Assembly: GCF_030269485.1 (NCBI RefSeq)
Contig: NZ_BSTL01000038.1
Span: forward strand, 16,328 to 80,327
Direction: 5' to 3'
DNA length: 64,000 nucleotides
Source: Actinoplanes sp. NBRC 103695
GTDB lineage: Bacteria; Actinomycetota; Actinomycetes; Mycobacteriales; Micromonosporaceae
Made by a program: the position numbers and the translations under genes. Numbering within the stretch: position 1 is the stretch's first letter; each line of letters begins with the position of its first letter. Below are positions 9,464-17,695 of the stretch, in pieces. The notes beneath the pieces were generated by a model. That model was not told the origin of the DNA. It searched no databases and saw only the letters and a list, made by a program, of their open reading frames with translations.

Positions 9464-10145
9464 CCGTACGCTTTCCCCTGCGTCGGCACCGGTCGCTCAG
9501 AGCCGCGCGGCGGGCGCCGCTCTCATCGCCAGCGGTGTCGTCTTCTTCGTCGCGGAATTCATCACCGCCGCAGCGTGGACAGACCCGCCCTACAGCTACA
9601 CCTACCACTTCATCAGCGACCTCGGAGTGCACGACCGCTCCACAGTGTTCGACCAGCTCATGTACTCACCACTCGCCGCGGTGATGAACACCGGCTTCGT
9701 CCTGTTCGGGCTCATCGCGTTCGCCGGCGTCGTCATGCTGAGGGGCATGCGAGCCGTGCGCCGGCTGGGCGTCGTCGCGATGGCGGCCCTACTGGCCGTC
9801 GGTGGAGTCCTCGTCGGCCTGTTCCCAGGATCTGCCGAGGCCGTGGCCAACGGCACAGACACGTATCACAGTCTGGGCGCTTTTGCGCTGTTCGTCGGAG
9901 GCAACGTTCTGGCCATCCTGATCGGCCTCGCACACCGGCACCTCGGAATCTCACACCGCTTGGGGCGCACTCTGGTCGTGCTGGGCACTCTCGGCCTGAC
10001 CTCAATGGTGATCTTCATGGGCATCCTCGTCTCCGGCGCCAACATTCTCATCGGCCTCTTCGAACGCGGCGCCGTCTACTCCTTCCTGATCAGCCTCATC
10101 GCCGTCGGAGCAGCCTTGTGGAAGCGCCAGAGTCCGACACGGTGA
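9435..10145 (+). CDS. DUF998-family membrane protein
   Basis: 236 residues. About six hydrophobic segments begin with AAGAALIASGVVFFVAEFIT, followed by TYHFISDLGVH, a pattern typical of DUF998 integral membrane proteins, which often accompany redox or antibiotic-related genes. Function is not established. ATG 9435 has AGGAG upstream and lies inside the 3' end of the monooxygenase gene (29-base overlap), so the two are likely translated together. It closes the three-gene set that follows the AfsR-like regulator. Confidence 0.8.
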   Translation: MTDIRTEPADRTLSPASAPVAQSRAAGAALIASGVVFFVAEFITAAAWTDPPYSYTYHFISDLGVHDRSTVFDQLMYSPLAAVMNTGFVLFGLIAFAGVVMLRGMRAVRRLGVVAMAALLAVGGVLVGLFPGSAEAVANGTDTYHSLGAFALFVGGNVLAILIGLAHRHLGISHRLGRTLVVLGTLGLTSMVIFMGILVSGANILIGLFERGAVYSFLISLIAVGAALWKRQSPTR

Positions 10146-10381
10146 ACGGCCGACGTCATCGCCTGCCACCTTCCGATGCCGACACGAACACGCCTCCGAG
10201 ACCAGCAATACGCCCCGGCAGGCCTTCACCGAACCCTGAAACGGATCTGCTGCTGGAGTACGACGAACTAGGCTCGGCCAGGGTAGCCAAGCTGGCCTGA
10301 ATGCAGCGCGGCAGCGAACGGCGGGGCGCAGCGGACCCGTGTTGTCTGCGGCAGGTCCGGATGTCGCGTCGGCGCAGATCG

Positions 10382-10855
10382 TCAGCGGCCGGTGGACCCG
10401 TCGATCTGCTCGCGAAGGATGTCGGCATGGCCGGCATGCCGGGCGGTCTCCTCGATCATGTGCACCAGGACCCACCTCCTCGTCGGTGGAAGGTTGCGGC
10501 CGGGCGGGCGAGGGGCGTCGAGCGTGAGGTCTGCCCAGGTTTCGACGACCTCGTTCGCCTGCTCGATCGTGCGTCGGTAGTCGGCGAGTAAGCCGTCGAC
10601 CGTCTCCTCGCGGGTGGGTTGCATGGTGCGGCGCATGCTGTTGATCGGTTCGCCGAGGAAGTAGAACTGCTCGACCCGGGTGAGGTGCTTGATCAGGCCC
10701 AGGAGGTTGGTGCCGGAGGGGACGCCACCGGTGCGGACCTGCGGTTCCGGCACATCCGCGGCCTTGCCCGCGACCGAGCTACGCAGGTAGTTGAGGAATC
10801 CCAGCAGGGTGGCCTTTTCATCGGTGCCGGTCCAGGGTGGCCCGGCGTCCGTCAC
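10382..10855 (-). CDS. DinB/DUF664-family protein
   Basis: About 157 residues of four-helix DinB fold: KATLLGFLNYLRSSVAGK, LLGLIKHLTRVEQFYF, and a late VHMIEETARHAGHADILREQ with His residues at the usual metal-binding positions (LTRVEQF, HMIEETARHAGH). DUF664/DinB proteins include thiol-dependent S-transferases that use mycothiol or bacillithiol. GTG 10855 lies eight bases after the methyltransferase stop, so the two form an operon. The terminal ILREQIDGSTG is typical of the actinobacterial subfamily. Confidence 0.82.
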   Translation of the reverse strand: MTDAGPPWTGTDEKATLLGFLNYLRSSVAGKAADVPEPQVRTGGVPSGTNLLGLIKHLTRVEQFYFLGEPINSMRRTMQPTREETVDGLLADYRRTIEQANEVVETWADLTLDAPRPPGRNLPPTRRWVLVHMIEETARHAGHADILREQIDGSTGR

Positions 10856-10863
10856 CCGCCGCC

Positions 10864-11514
10864 TCACGCACCGGCCCGCCGAATGAGCAGGACATGGTCG
10901 GCGACGATGGCGGTCCGCCCGCCAGGACCGGTGGCCCGGCGCCGCGGCATGTCGGCGCGCAGGACGGGCCACTGCTCAGGTTCGAGGGCGAGTTCGGCAG
11001 CGACCTCGCCGGGAGTGGCGTAGTACGCGTGCGGATCCTGATTCCAGGACCAGGGTGCGGTGGAGCCGTGATCGACGACCAGTAGCCGACCTCCGGGGCG
11101 CAGTGCGTGTGCGGCAGTACGCAGCACCCGAGCGCGGGGCAACGCGAAAGGGGAATGGAAATATTGCGCGGACACGAGGTCGAAGGTTCCGCTCGGGAAA
11201 CTGCGGGCCAGGTCGTGCGCCTCGGCGGTGACCCTGCATCCGAAGCCGAGTTCGTCAGCGCGCGCTCGCACTCGTTCGACGGCGGTCTCGGAGATATCGA
11301 CAGCGGTGACCTGCCAGCCGCGCTCGGCCAGCCAGATGGTGTCGCCGCCGCCCCCGCAGCCCAGATCCAGAGCCGCGCCGGGCCGCAGCGCCGCGGCCGC
11401 CTCGACGAGCAACGGGTTGGCGCGCCCTGCCCCGGCGCGCCGGCTGCGGTAGTGCTTCTCCCAGAACGACTCGGCGTCGGCCTGCTGGTGCCGGCCGTAG
11501 CTCGGCGCGCTCAC
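10864..11514 (-). CDS. Class I SAM-dependent methyltransferase
   Basis: 216 residues. Motif I ALDLGCGGGGDTIWLAERG, acidic loop VTAVDISETAVE, motif around FDLVSAQYFHSPF, and post-motif LRPGGRLLVVDHGS show a Rossmann-fold methyltransferase close to TehB or thiol methyltransferases. GTG 11514 overlaps the stop of a 46-codon upstream reading frame (GTGA), so its translation may be coupled. It precedes a DinB-family gene and diverges from an XRE-cupin regulator, the likely local repressor. The substrate is unknown. Confidence 0.85.
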   Translation of the reverse strand: MSAPSYGRHQQADAESFWEKHYRSRRAGAGRANPLLVEAAAALRPGAALDLGCGGGGDTIWLAERGWQVTAVDISETAVERVRARADELGFGCRVTAEAHDLARSFPSGTFDLVSAQYFHSPFALPRARVLRTAAHALRPGGRLLVVDHGSTAPWSWNQDPHAYYATPGEVAAELALEPEQWPVLRADMPRRRATGPGGRTAIVADHVLLIRRAGA

Positions 11515-11651
11515 CGGGCTGCTCCGGCGGTGAAGAAGGCCGTCGTCAGCCTGAGAGCGGCCATGGTCATCGTTGCGCCGTGCGAGCACCGTCGGGCAGA
11601 CTGCACAGCCGTCGCTGTTGCGATCATCAGTGACACCTCCGCCGCCAGCAT
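11511..11651 (-). CDS. Small 46-residue protein upstream of and coupled to the methyltransferase
   Basis: ATG 11651 is preceded by a strong AGGGAGGAG ribosome site about nine bases away, and its TGA overlaps the methyltransferase GTG. The product begins MLAAEVSLMIATATAVQ, then has SARRCSHG and a second apolar stretch, so it may be a leader peptide or small membrane-associated protein. I do not recognise a family. The good ribosome site and overlap are what separate it from a chance frame. Confidence 0.45.
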   Translation of the reverse strand: MLAAEVSLMIATATAVQSARRCSHGATMTMAALRLTTAFFTAGAAR

Positions 11652-11669
11652 CGCCACCGCTCCTCCCTG

Positions 11670-11697
11670 CTTGCAAGAAAACTTGCCGATCCGCAAG
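11670..11697. promoter_or_regulatory. Likely operator of the XRE-cupin regulator
   Basis: CTTGCAAG at 11670-11677 is a perfect palindrome. CTTGC at 11682-11686 and GCAAG at 11693-11697 repeat its halves with a six-base spacer. It lies just before ATG 11707 of the regulator and behind the divergent small gene and methyltransferase, so one protein could control both directions. Confidence 0.45.
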
Positions 11698-11706
11698 AGT
11701 GGGACC

Positions 11707-12300
11707 ATGGATCACCGCGAAGCGGACCTTCTCGCCGACGTCGGACCGCGCCTACGCGCGTTACGCCGGGCGCGAGGCACCACGCTCGGCGCACTGGCAG
11801 CCGAGACCGGCCTCACGGCCAGCACACTCTCGCGTCTGGAGAACGGAAAGCTCCGCCCGACGCTGGAGCAACTCCTGCCGCTGGCCCGGGTGCACGGCGT
11901 CCCCCTCGATGACCTGGTCGCGGCGCCCCCGACCGGAGACCCCCGCATCCACCTGCGGCCGGTGCGGCGGTTCGGGTTGACGGTGGTTCCGCTGACCAGG
12001 CGAGCCGGCGGCATCCAGGCGTACAAGGTGATCTATCCGCCCCAAGGGCGGGCGGCCACGATGAAACTGCAGACCCATGACGGGTACGAGTGGTTCTACG
12101 TCCTCAACGGCAGCGTCCGGTTCGTGCTCGGCGAGCAGGTGTTCCAACTCGGCATCGGCGAAGCCGCCGAGTTCGACACCCACGTACCGCACTGGATCGG
12201 CAGCGCCGACAGTCAGCCTGCGGAACTGCTCACCCTCTTCGGCGCACAGGGCCAACGCGCCCACCTGTCACCAGCCCAGAACCAGAACCCGCGCCCTTAG
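11707..12300 (+). CDS. XRE-family regulator with C-terminal cupin domain
   Basis: 197 residues. Residues 8-65 form a helix-turn-helix of the XRE type (LGALAAETGLTASTLSRLEN); the C terminus is a cupin with THDGYEWFYVLNGSVRFVLG and FDTHVPHWIG. This architecture is common in small-molecule-responsive repressors near redox or detoxification genes. It is divergent from the small ORF, methyltransferase and DinB genes, with CTTGC/GCAAG repeats between them. The ATG 11707 start begins the protein directly at the HTH. Confidence 0.87.
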   Translation: MDHREADLLADVGPRLRALRRARGTTLGALAAETGLTASTLSRLENGKLRPTLEQLLPLARVHGVPLDDLVAAPPTGDPRIHLRPVRRFGLTVVPLTRRAGGIQAYKVIYPPQGRAATMKLQTHDGYEWFYVLNGSVRFVLGEQVFQLGIGEAAEFDTHVPHWIGSADSQPAELLTLFGAQGQRAHLSPAQNQNPRP

Positions 12301-12391
12301 CGCGGAGCCGAACCTGTCGCATCCCTCATCGGCAAGTGCGTTGGCCATGAACGTCCGCCGGGTCGGCGACACACCGGGGCGCGTCCGCTGA

Positions 12392-12742
12392 TGGCGCGCC
12401 GGCAACCGACGCATCAACCGTGCCTTGCACATCATGGCCATCGTCCAGCTGCGCCGGGACACACCTGGCCGCGCCTACTACCGGCGCCGTCTCGCCGAAG
12501 GCAAAACCACGATGGAAGCGCTCCGCGCCCTCAAACGCCACCTGTCCGACGTCGTCCACAAGCGGATGCTCCATGACGCCACAACGCCCGGAACTGGTGA
12601 AACGGGCCCGGGAGGACGCTCGGGAGCGACTCTGCAATCCAGCGCGGACGGCCTGATCCCGACAGCCGCCTCTTCGGAGAAGTCACAACCCGGACCCGCC
12701 ACAAAGAAGCCTAAACAAAGTCGCCATGATCCCTTGACCTAG
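12392..12742 (+). pseudogene. IS110-family transposase, 3' remnant
   Basis: After an in-frame TGA at 12389 the frame reads GNRRINRALHIMAIVQLRRD, then GRAYYRRRLAEGKTTMEALR and LKRHLSDVV. This is the conserved C-terminal (Tnp_20) part of IS110/IS116/IS902 transposases. The DEDD catalytic domain and start are missing, and the fragment is about a quarter of a full gene. The final 40 residues are low-complexity and typical of the family's variable tail. It marks past transposition in this decayed region. Confidence 0.75.
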
Positions 12743-12782
12743 AGGGGAACCAGATCAGTTCACCAGGTCTCGTGCTTGCGCT

Positions 12783-13121
12783 TCAACAGAATGCCGAGGC
12801 GGAACCGGCTTCGGCGGAGTTTGCGTCTGCGTCGAGTACGGCGCGCAGCAGGCCAGGAAAGCGGTCGTCGAGCTCGGATCGCAGAGAGACGTAGCACCGG
12901 GTGCCCTCGGGGCGGCTGAAGATCACACCAGCTTCGCGCAAAGTCTTCATGTGGTGGCTGAGCGTCGAGTCGGCAACAGCGCGGGGAAAGTCGGCGCGCA
13001 GATGCTCGGCACCGTCACTGAGCACCCGGACGACCTGTAGCCGTACCGGATCACCCAGAGCGGAAAGCACCCGGGGCAGGGTGACCTCAGTCATGTCTGG
13101 ATGGATTGCTTGACGTGTCAT
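12783..13121 (-). CDS. ArsR-family transcriptional regulator
   Basis: 112 residues with the ArsR winged helix: LPRVLSALGDPVRLQVVRVL, recognition helix DSTLSHHMKTLREAGVIFSR, and wing EGTRCYVSLR. No cysteine pair or SmtB alpha-5 metal motif is visible, so it probably senses something other than the usual metals, or no metal. ATG 13121 has GGGGAGGGG upstream. It diverges from an SDR gene across a perfect palindrome at 13141-13161, the evident operator. Confidence 0.88.
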   Translation of the reverse strand: MTRQAIHPDMTEVTLPRVLSALGDPVRLQVVRVLSDGAEHLRADFPRAVADSTLSHHMKTLREAGVIFSRPEGTRCYVSLRSELDDRFPGLLRAVLDADANSAEAGSASAFC

Positions 13122-13140
13122 CGCCCCTCCCCTTCAATCG

Positions 13141-13161
13141 TCGATGTTCGTCGAACATCGA
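13141..13161. promoter_or_regulatory. Perfect 21-bp palindrome, ArsR operator
   Basis: TCGATGTTCG and CGAACATCGA are perfect 10-bp arms around a central T. The site is in the middle of the 55-base gap between the divergent ArsR-family and SDR genes, so a single dimer can regulate both. Location and symmetry are directly visible; the identity of the binding protein is inferred from adjacency. Confidence 0.7.
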
Positions 13162-13176
13162 CAATAGGAGTGAACC

Positions 13177-13956
13177 ATGTCAGTCGCCGTTCCCGCCACA
13201 GGCCTGACAGGCAAACGAGTCCTCGTCACTGGCGGCACCCGGGGACTCGGGGCGGCAATTGCCGAGCACTTCGTCGCCGCAGGCTCCTCTGTCGTCGTCG
13301 CCGCGCGAACGCCGGTGCCCGAGCCCGTCGGCACGTTCGTGGCCGCGGATCTCTCGACGGAAGGCGGCGCTCGCCGCCTGGCCACAGCCGTCCTGGACAT
13401 CCTGGGCGGAATCGACGTCCTGATCGACAACGCGGGTAGTCAGCGCCGCGTCCCCGAGGGGGTGCTGGCCATGACCGACGGCGATTGGACCAGCGACATC
13501 TCCAGCAACCTGCTGTCCGCCGTCCGGCTGGACCGCAAGTTGCTACCCACCATGATGGCCCAGCGCTCCGGCGTCGTTGTGCACATCGGCTCCGGCGCCG
13601 CGCGGCTCCCACAGCCGGCAGCGCTGGCCTACGCCGCCGCGAAAGCCGCCTTGAGCGCGTACAGCAAGGGCCTGGCAAACGCCATGGCACCGCACGGCAT
13701 CCGCGTCACCACAGTGAACCCGGGCGTTATCGAAACGACGGGCCTGAGCAACCGGCTCACCCAGGTGGCCGCAGAGTCGGGCATCGACGTCACCGAGGCA
13801 CGACGGCGGCAGGCAGAGCTGTTCAGGATCCCACTAGGTGAGTTCGGCACGGCAGACGACGTCGCCGAACTCGTCACGTTCCTGGCGTCCCCCCGCGCGC
13901 GCTACCTCACCGGCACACAATTCGTGGTCGACGGAGGCTTCTTTCCTGCGGTGTAG
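13177..13956 (+). CDS. Short-chain dehydrogenase/reductase
   Basis: 259 residues of classical SDR: TGGTRGLGAAIAEHF (cofactor motif), DNAGS, IGSGAARLPQP with the catalytic Ser, YAAAKAAL with Tyr and Lys, and a C-terminal FLASPRARYLTGTQFVVDGG. The motifs support an active NAD(P)-dependent oxidoreductase, unlike the SDR at 2070-2735. TAGGAG precedes ATG 13177. Divergent from the ArsR regulator and probably repressed by it; the substrate is unknown. Confidence 0.9.
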   Translation: MSVAVPATGLTGKRVLVTGGTRGLGAAIAEHFVAAGSSVVVAARTPVPEPVGTFVAADLSTEGGARRLATAVLDILGGIDVLIDNAGSQRRVPEGVLAMTDGDWTSDISSNLLSAVRLDRKLLPTMMAQRSGVVVHIGSGAARLPQPAALAYAAAKAALSAYSKGLANAMAPHGIRVTTVNPGVIETTGLSNRLTQVAAESGIDVTEARRRQAELFRIPLGEFGTADDVAELVTFLASPRARYLTGTQFVVDGGFFPAV

Positions 13957-14095
13957 GACGCCGCCCGGCACCCGCAATTCGGCATAAGCGTGCTCAGCAC
14001 GACCCGCGGAGGCGTCCGCGCGTGACCACCCGCCGCGGGCCGACGCCCACGCTCAGCGGCAGATGAGGGCGCCGTGAAGGTCGTCGCTCAGTACG

Positions 14096-14539
14096 TTAAC
14101 TACCGCCTTCGCGAGGGCTAGCGGACGGCCTCCTCATAGGCGTTACCATCTCGGCCCGAAGTTCCGCCGCCGGCTCTCCAAGCAGGACCGAGCTGATAAC
14201 GAGCTCGAGAATCACCCGCTCCAGCCGGTCAGTGCTGCGCCGGTACCGGGAGGGCTCCCGCTCCACCACAGCCGCCGAAACACGCCAGCCGCTCTTCGCC
14301 GTAGCGAAGGTTGCCTCGAAGATCCCGAACCCAGTCCAACTGCGATGCAAATAGGCCACGTTGCCTTCGACGAAGACGTCCCACTTCGCGTCCATATCCG
14401 GGGCGATGCAACCTCTGCGGATGCGCTCCATCTGATCATGCGACCACACACGGACCGGCAGCGCGGTCAAAGGTTGCGGCGAAACGATCGGAAAGCACTG
14501 CGGCAGGGACCTTCGCGTGACCACGGCAGCTGACATCAC
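14096..14539 (-). CDS. Hypothetical protein, full-length copy of a duplicated family
   Basis: 147 residues, no transmembrane segment. The central part reads VWSHDQMERIRRGCIAPDMD then AKWDVFVEGNVAYLHRSWTG, followed by FGIFEATF. The WDVFVEG-YLHRSWTG pattern is characteristic of a widespread actinobacterial family that I know only as uncharacterised. The C-terminal half has helix VILELVISSVLLGEPAAEL. A truncated paralogue with the same N terminus lies at 15547-15756 on the same strand. No function is assigned. Confidence 0.65.
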   Translation of the reverse strand: MMSAAVVTRRSLPQCFPIVSPQPLTALPVRVWSHDQMERIRRGCIAPDMDAKWDVFVEGNVAYLHRSWTGFGIFEATFATAKSGWRVSAAVVEREPSRYRRSTDRLERVILELVISSVLLGEPAAELRAEMVTPMRRPSASPREGGS

Positions 14540-14727
14540 CGTCGATCTTACGCGGAACTTGTCGCCCCAAATTGCTAGCCCTCCCCGAGCAGGCGGGGAA
14601 GGACGCCCGACGCTGCAGACGTCCTCGCTCAGCGGCAGATCCGGATGTTCGGTGTGAGCGCCCTATGTCGAGCCGGCGATGGGGGCCCGTCGACCATGGG
14701 CGGGGTGGATGACCCCGTCATACTGTC

Positions 14728-15354
14728 GTGATGGAGATCCACGAGTTCTGGCGGATCGTGGATCAAGCCCGCGTCGATGCGGGCGCCACGGCGGGCAGGT
14801 TTGCCGAAGCCGCGGTCGCCGAAGCTCTGGTCACACAGTTGATGACGTTGCCACGCAACGAGATCCTCGATTTCGACGACCTTCTGGGTGAGGTCATCGA
14901 CCAGTTGCACACACCGCGAGTGGCCCTCGCGTGTCACCTCATTACGGGCTTCCTCTCCGATGACCTCTTCTCGTCCTTCAGAGCTGGGCTTGTCGGTCTG
15001 GGACGTCGGACGGTGGAGCAGATCATCGCCGACCCCGACTCCCTGGCCGAGCACCCTGTCGTCATCGACATCGCCGAGGGCCGTTGTGAGCGGATGTCTC
15101 TCGACAGTGAAGGCCTGCTGTTCGCTGCGTCATCCGCGTATGCCCGGATCAGCGACGGCGACGAGGAAGCCTTCTGGCTCGCGGTCGATGCCCGCCACGA
15201 GGCCGTGGGATCTGGCGACGCCCTACGGCCGGAAGATGAACCCGGTACCGCAGATGCCGCGCCCTTGCCCGAGGTACTACCGCGGATTTCGGCGCTCCTG
15301 CCTCCTGGCCGCTGGGCAACCCCGAATTACCACCGACCAAGCCAGCGCCACTGA
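14728..15354 (+). CDS. DUF4240-family protein
   Basis: About 207 residues. MEIHEFWRIVDQAR, LPRNEILDFDDLLGEVIDQL, ITGFLSDDLFSSFRAGLVGLG and IIADPDSLAEHP follow the DUF4240 pattern (FW..ID..R, CSDD.F..FR.WLI, DPD.LA). Members are small soluble proteins of unknown role, often near toxin or immunity-like genes. GTG 14728 is followed by ATG 14731; either may be used. A TGA at 15352 overlaps the next reading frame, which encodes a zinc-ribbon-like stretch. Confidence 0.75.
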   Translation: MMEIHEFWRIVDQARVDAGATAGRFAEAAVAEALVTQLMTLPRNEILDFDDLLGEVIDQLHTPRVALACHLITGFLSDDLFSSFRAGLVGLGRRTVEQIIADPDSLAEHPVVIDIAEGRCERMSLDSEGLLFAASSAYARISDGDEEAFWLAVDARHEAVGSGDALRPEDEPGTADAAPLPEVLPRISALLPPGRWATPNYHRPSQRH

Positions 15355-15740
15355 CCGATCCCCACGAGCGATGCCCGCTGTGCGGTGGTGCGCTGCCGGC
15401 GCGGTCGGTCGAGTCGAGCAGCCGTCGCGAGGACGGGACGTTCCTGACGCGAGAATTCAGGCGCTGCCTAGATTGCTCACGGGTGGTCGAGCGCACCCAG
15501 CACGCCGACAGTTGGGATGGGTGGCGCAGGTCGGACCCAGTCGAAATCAGTCACCTCGTTGGCAATGCAGATATGCCGTTTGGCCTTCGACGAAGACGTC
15601 CCACTTTGCGTCCATATCGGGCGCTAAGCACCCTAAGCGGATTCTCTCCCACTGATCGTACGACCAGATACGAGCCGGGAGTTCGGTCATGGGCTTGGGC
15701 GAGCGGATCGGAAGGCACTGTGGAAGGGATTGCCGGGTGA
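15351..15740 (+). other. Zinc-ribbon-like reading frame with no standard start
   Basis: The frame beginning at CTG 15351 reads HERCPLCGGALPARS ... FRRCLDCSRVVERTQHADSW, giving two CxxC pairs about 34 residues apart, as in small zinc ribbons. No ATG, GTG or TTG precedes the first pair after the previous stop, and its beginning overlaps the DUF4240 stop. After about 60 codons it runs antisense to the truncated paralogue. It may be a frameshifted extension of the DUF4240 gene or a relic. Confidence 0.3.
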
Positions 15741-15756
15741 CATGGGGCGCTGACAT
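15547..15756 (-). pseudogene. Truncated paralogue of the 14096-14539 gene
   Basis: 69 codons. The N terminus SAPHVTRQSLPQCLPIRS and the core WSYDQWERIRLGCLAPDMDA, KWDVFVEGQTAYLH parallel the complete copy residue for residue. Identity stops abruptly after YLH, where CQRGD and a stop replace RSWTGFGIFE. Roughly the C-terminal half is missing, which points to a recombination or deletion breakpoint near 15570. DNA similarity extends upstream of both start codons (shared GATCTTACG segment), so this was a segmental duplication. Confidence 0.6.
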
Positions 15757-15867
15757 CGTCAGCGATCTTACGTGAAAGTCACTGGCCGAAAAAAGCTGTG
15801 TGACTGCTTGCGGGCAACTCAGCCAGCGGACCTGGCGCATGGTCAGCCGTGACGATCTTTCGACGCC

Positions 15868-16197
15868 ATGTTTATTGCCACCTGCAACAACCACGCCCGG
15901 GTGCGTGAAAGTTGGATCGACGTGGTGTTCGGCACCTGGGGCAAAGGTACCGACTACGACGACCACATCACTTTGGATTGTCGATCCCCGCCCAGTGACT
16001 GGCAGCTACAGCGGTAGACGCTGTCTCGGTGGCGCCGAATAGCCCGCTTTACGGTCAACCTCGCCCGAGCCGAGGCTCTGAACGACCAAAAGGTCAGCGA
16101 ACTCTGGGAAGTGATCGACTTCGTTGTACGAACCGACCCGCTGGCACACCAACACCACTACGAGCACCCGCCACGACGGCGTGATCGTCGAGCGTGA
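15868..16197 (+). pseudogene. Decayed hypothetical gene with stop and frameshifts
   Basis: ATG 15868 opens MFIATCNNHARVRESWIDVV then FGTWGKGTDYDDHITLDCR, and meets TAG at 16015. The same frame continues after the stop with LARAEALNDQKVSELWEVID and FVVRTDPLAHQHHYEH to TGA 16195. Between the two, other frames give GSYSGRR and SPLYGQP, which look like the missing middle. I take this as one uncharacterised actinobacterial gene broken by at least two indels. No function can be given. Confidence 0.45.
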
Positions 16198-16237
16198 CAG
16201 CGTTCGTGAGGCGCCGCGCCCGAACGGCGGCAGAACA

Positions 16238-17428
16238 ATGCAGTTGACCTTGATCCGAAGCTACCTTCCCGGCTTCCGGACCGCCGACGCCGCGGCGTCG
16301 GCAACGGTGACCGTCCGGCAGATACTCAACCACTCGGCCGGCTGGCTCGGCGACTCCTACCTTGACACCGGCGACGACGCCGGGGCGCTCGCCCGTTACG
16401 TCGCCGCGATGGACCGCCTCCCGCAGCTCACCCCACCCGGTCGGGTGTTCGCCTACAACAACGCCGCGCTGTCCCTCGCCGGGCGGTTGATCGAGGTGGT
16501 GACGCGCCGCCCGTACGAGGAGGAGGTGCGGCAAGGCCTGCTCGACCCGCTCCGCCTGACCCGATCGGGGTTCTTCCTGGACGAGATCCCCGGCGCCCGG
16601 GTCGCGCAACCGCACGTCTACGACCGGGCCACCGGCGGCATCGTGGTCTCGCCTGAGTCCTGGTGGATTCCACGCTCGATCCACCCGGCCGGCGCGCTCA
16701 TCTCCAGCGCCCGCGACCAGATCCGGTGGGCCCGATTCCATCTGGGCGACGGCGGTCGCGTGCTGAGCGGCCGCTCGATCCGCGCGATGCGGTCCCGTCC
16801 CGGCCCCGGCGGCACCCTGCACGTCGAGCTGGACGGCGTCGGCGTCACCTGGATGCTGCGGCCGACCGCCGAGGGACCCACGGTGGTGCAGCATGGGGGC
16901 GACTGGGCCGGACAGCACAGCGGCTTCCTGATGGTGCCCGCCCGTGGCTTCGCGATCACGGTGCTCACCAACTCCGACACCGGGACCCGGTTGCTCGACG
17001 ACCTGTTCGTCGGCGATTGGGCGCTGCGCCGCTTCGCCGGGGTCGGCAACATCCCCGCGCCGCCGCTCAAGCTCACCGACGCCGAGCTCGCGCCGTACGT
17101 GGGCCGCTACTCCGGTCAGACGATCGACTTCGACGGCACCGTCTACACGGGGGAGTTCGAATTCGTCGCCGACGGCGGCCGGCTGGTGCTGATGTTCGAC
17201 GGCCAGGCGAGGGACGGGTACGCGTTCTACCGCAAGGACTACGTGGTCGACCTGCCCCTGAGCGGCGGCACCGAGGAGGGCCCGCGCGCCAACTTCGTCC
17301 GCGGCCCGGACGGGACGGTCCAGTGGTTCCGTCTCGGCGGCCGCCTCGCCCGCCGCGGCGGGCCTTCCGCCGCCACCCGTGGCGGACGGCGAGCCGCCAC
17401 CTTCAACCCGCGCTCGCTCCTGTCCTAG
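16238..17428 (+). pseudogene. Serine hydrolase (beta-lactamase class C fold), 5' truncated
   Basis: The protein matches the later part of class C beta-lactamase/esterase-like proteins: YLPGFRTADA, VTVRQILNHSAGWLGD, YNNAALSLAGRLIEVV (YxN motif), HGGDWAGQHSGFLMVP (third motif) and a C-terminal lipocalin-like beta domain (LAPYVGRYSG ... LVLMFDGQ). The N-terminal section with the nucleophilic SxxK motif should lie about 60-80 residues before VTVRQILNHSAG but is absent. Upstream sequence belongs to another decayed gene. The remnant therefore cannot be catalytic in the usual way. ATG 16238 is the closest start; the frame is open from 16124. Confidence 0.7.
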
Positions 17429-17695
17429 CTTTGGTGGGGCCCGCATCGGGCGGGCGGCCAGGGCACGGACGACGGTGGCGGGGTTCTGCCTCGTCGCCCA
17501 TCCGGGCTTGGCCGCCCAGCCGTACCGAGGTAGGTGGAGACCGCCGTTTGGAGTGGGGCACGGCCGGAAGGCGCGGCGCCGGGACAGGAAGCAGAGAAGG
17601 TAGTCATCCCTCACGCGGCGTCGCCGCGGTCCTCAACGCCAGCGCCCCCGGAGCGCCACGAGAGTGTGAGAGGGCGGGGAGCACGGCGTCGGCCG

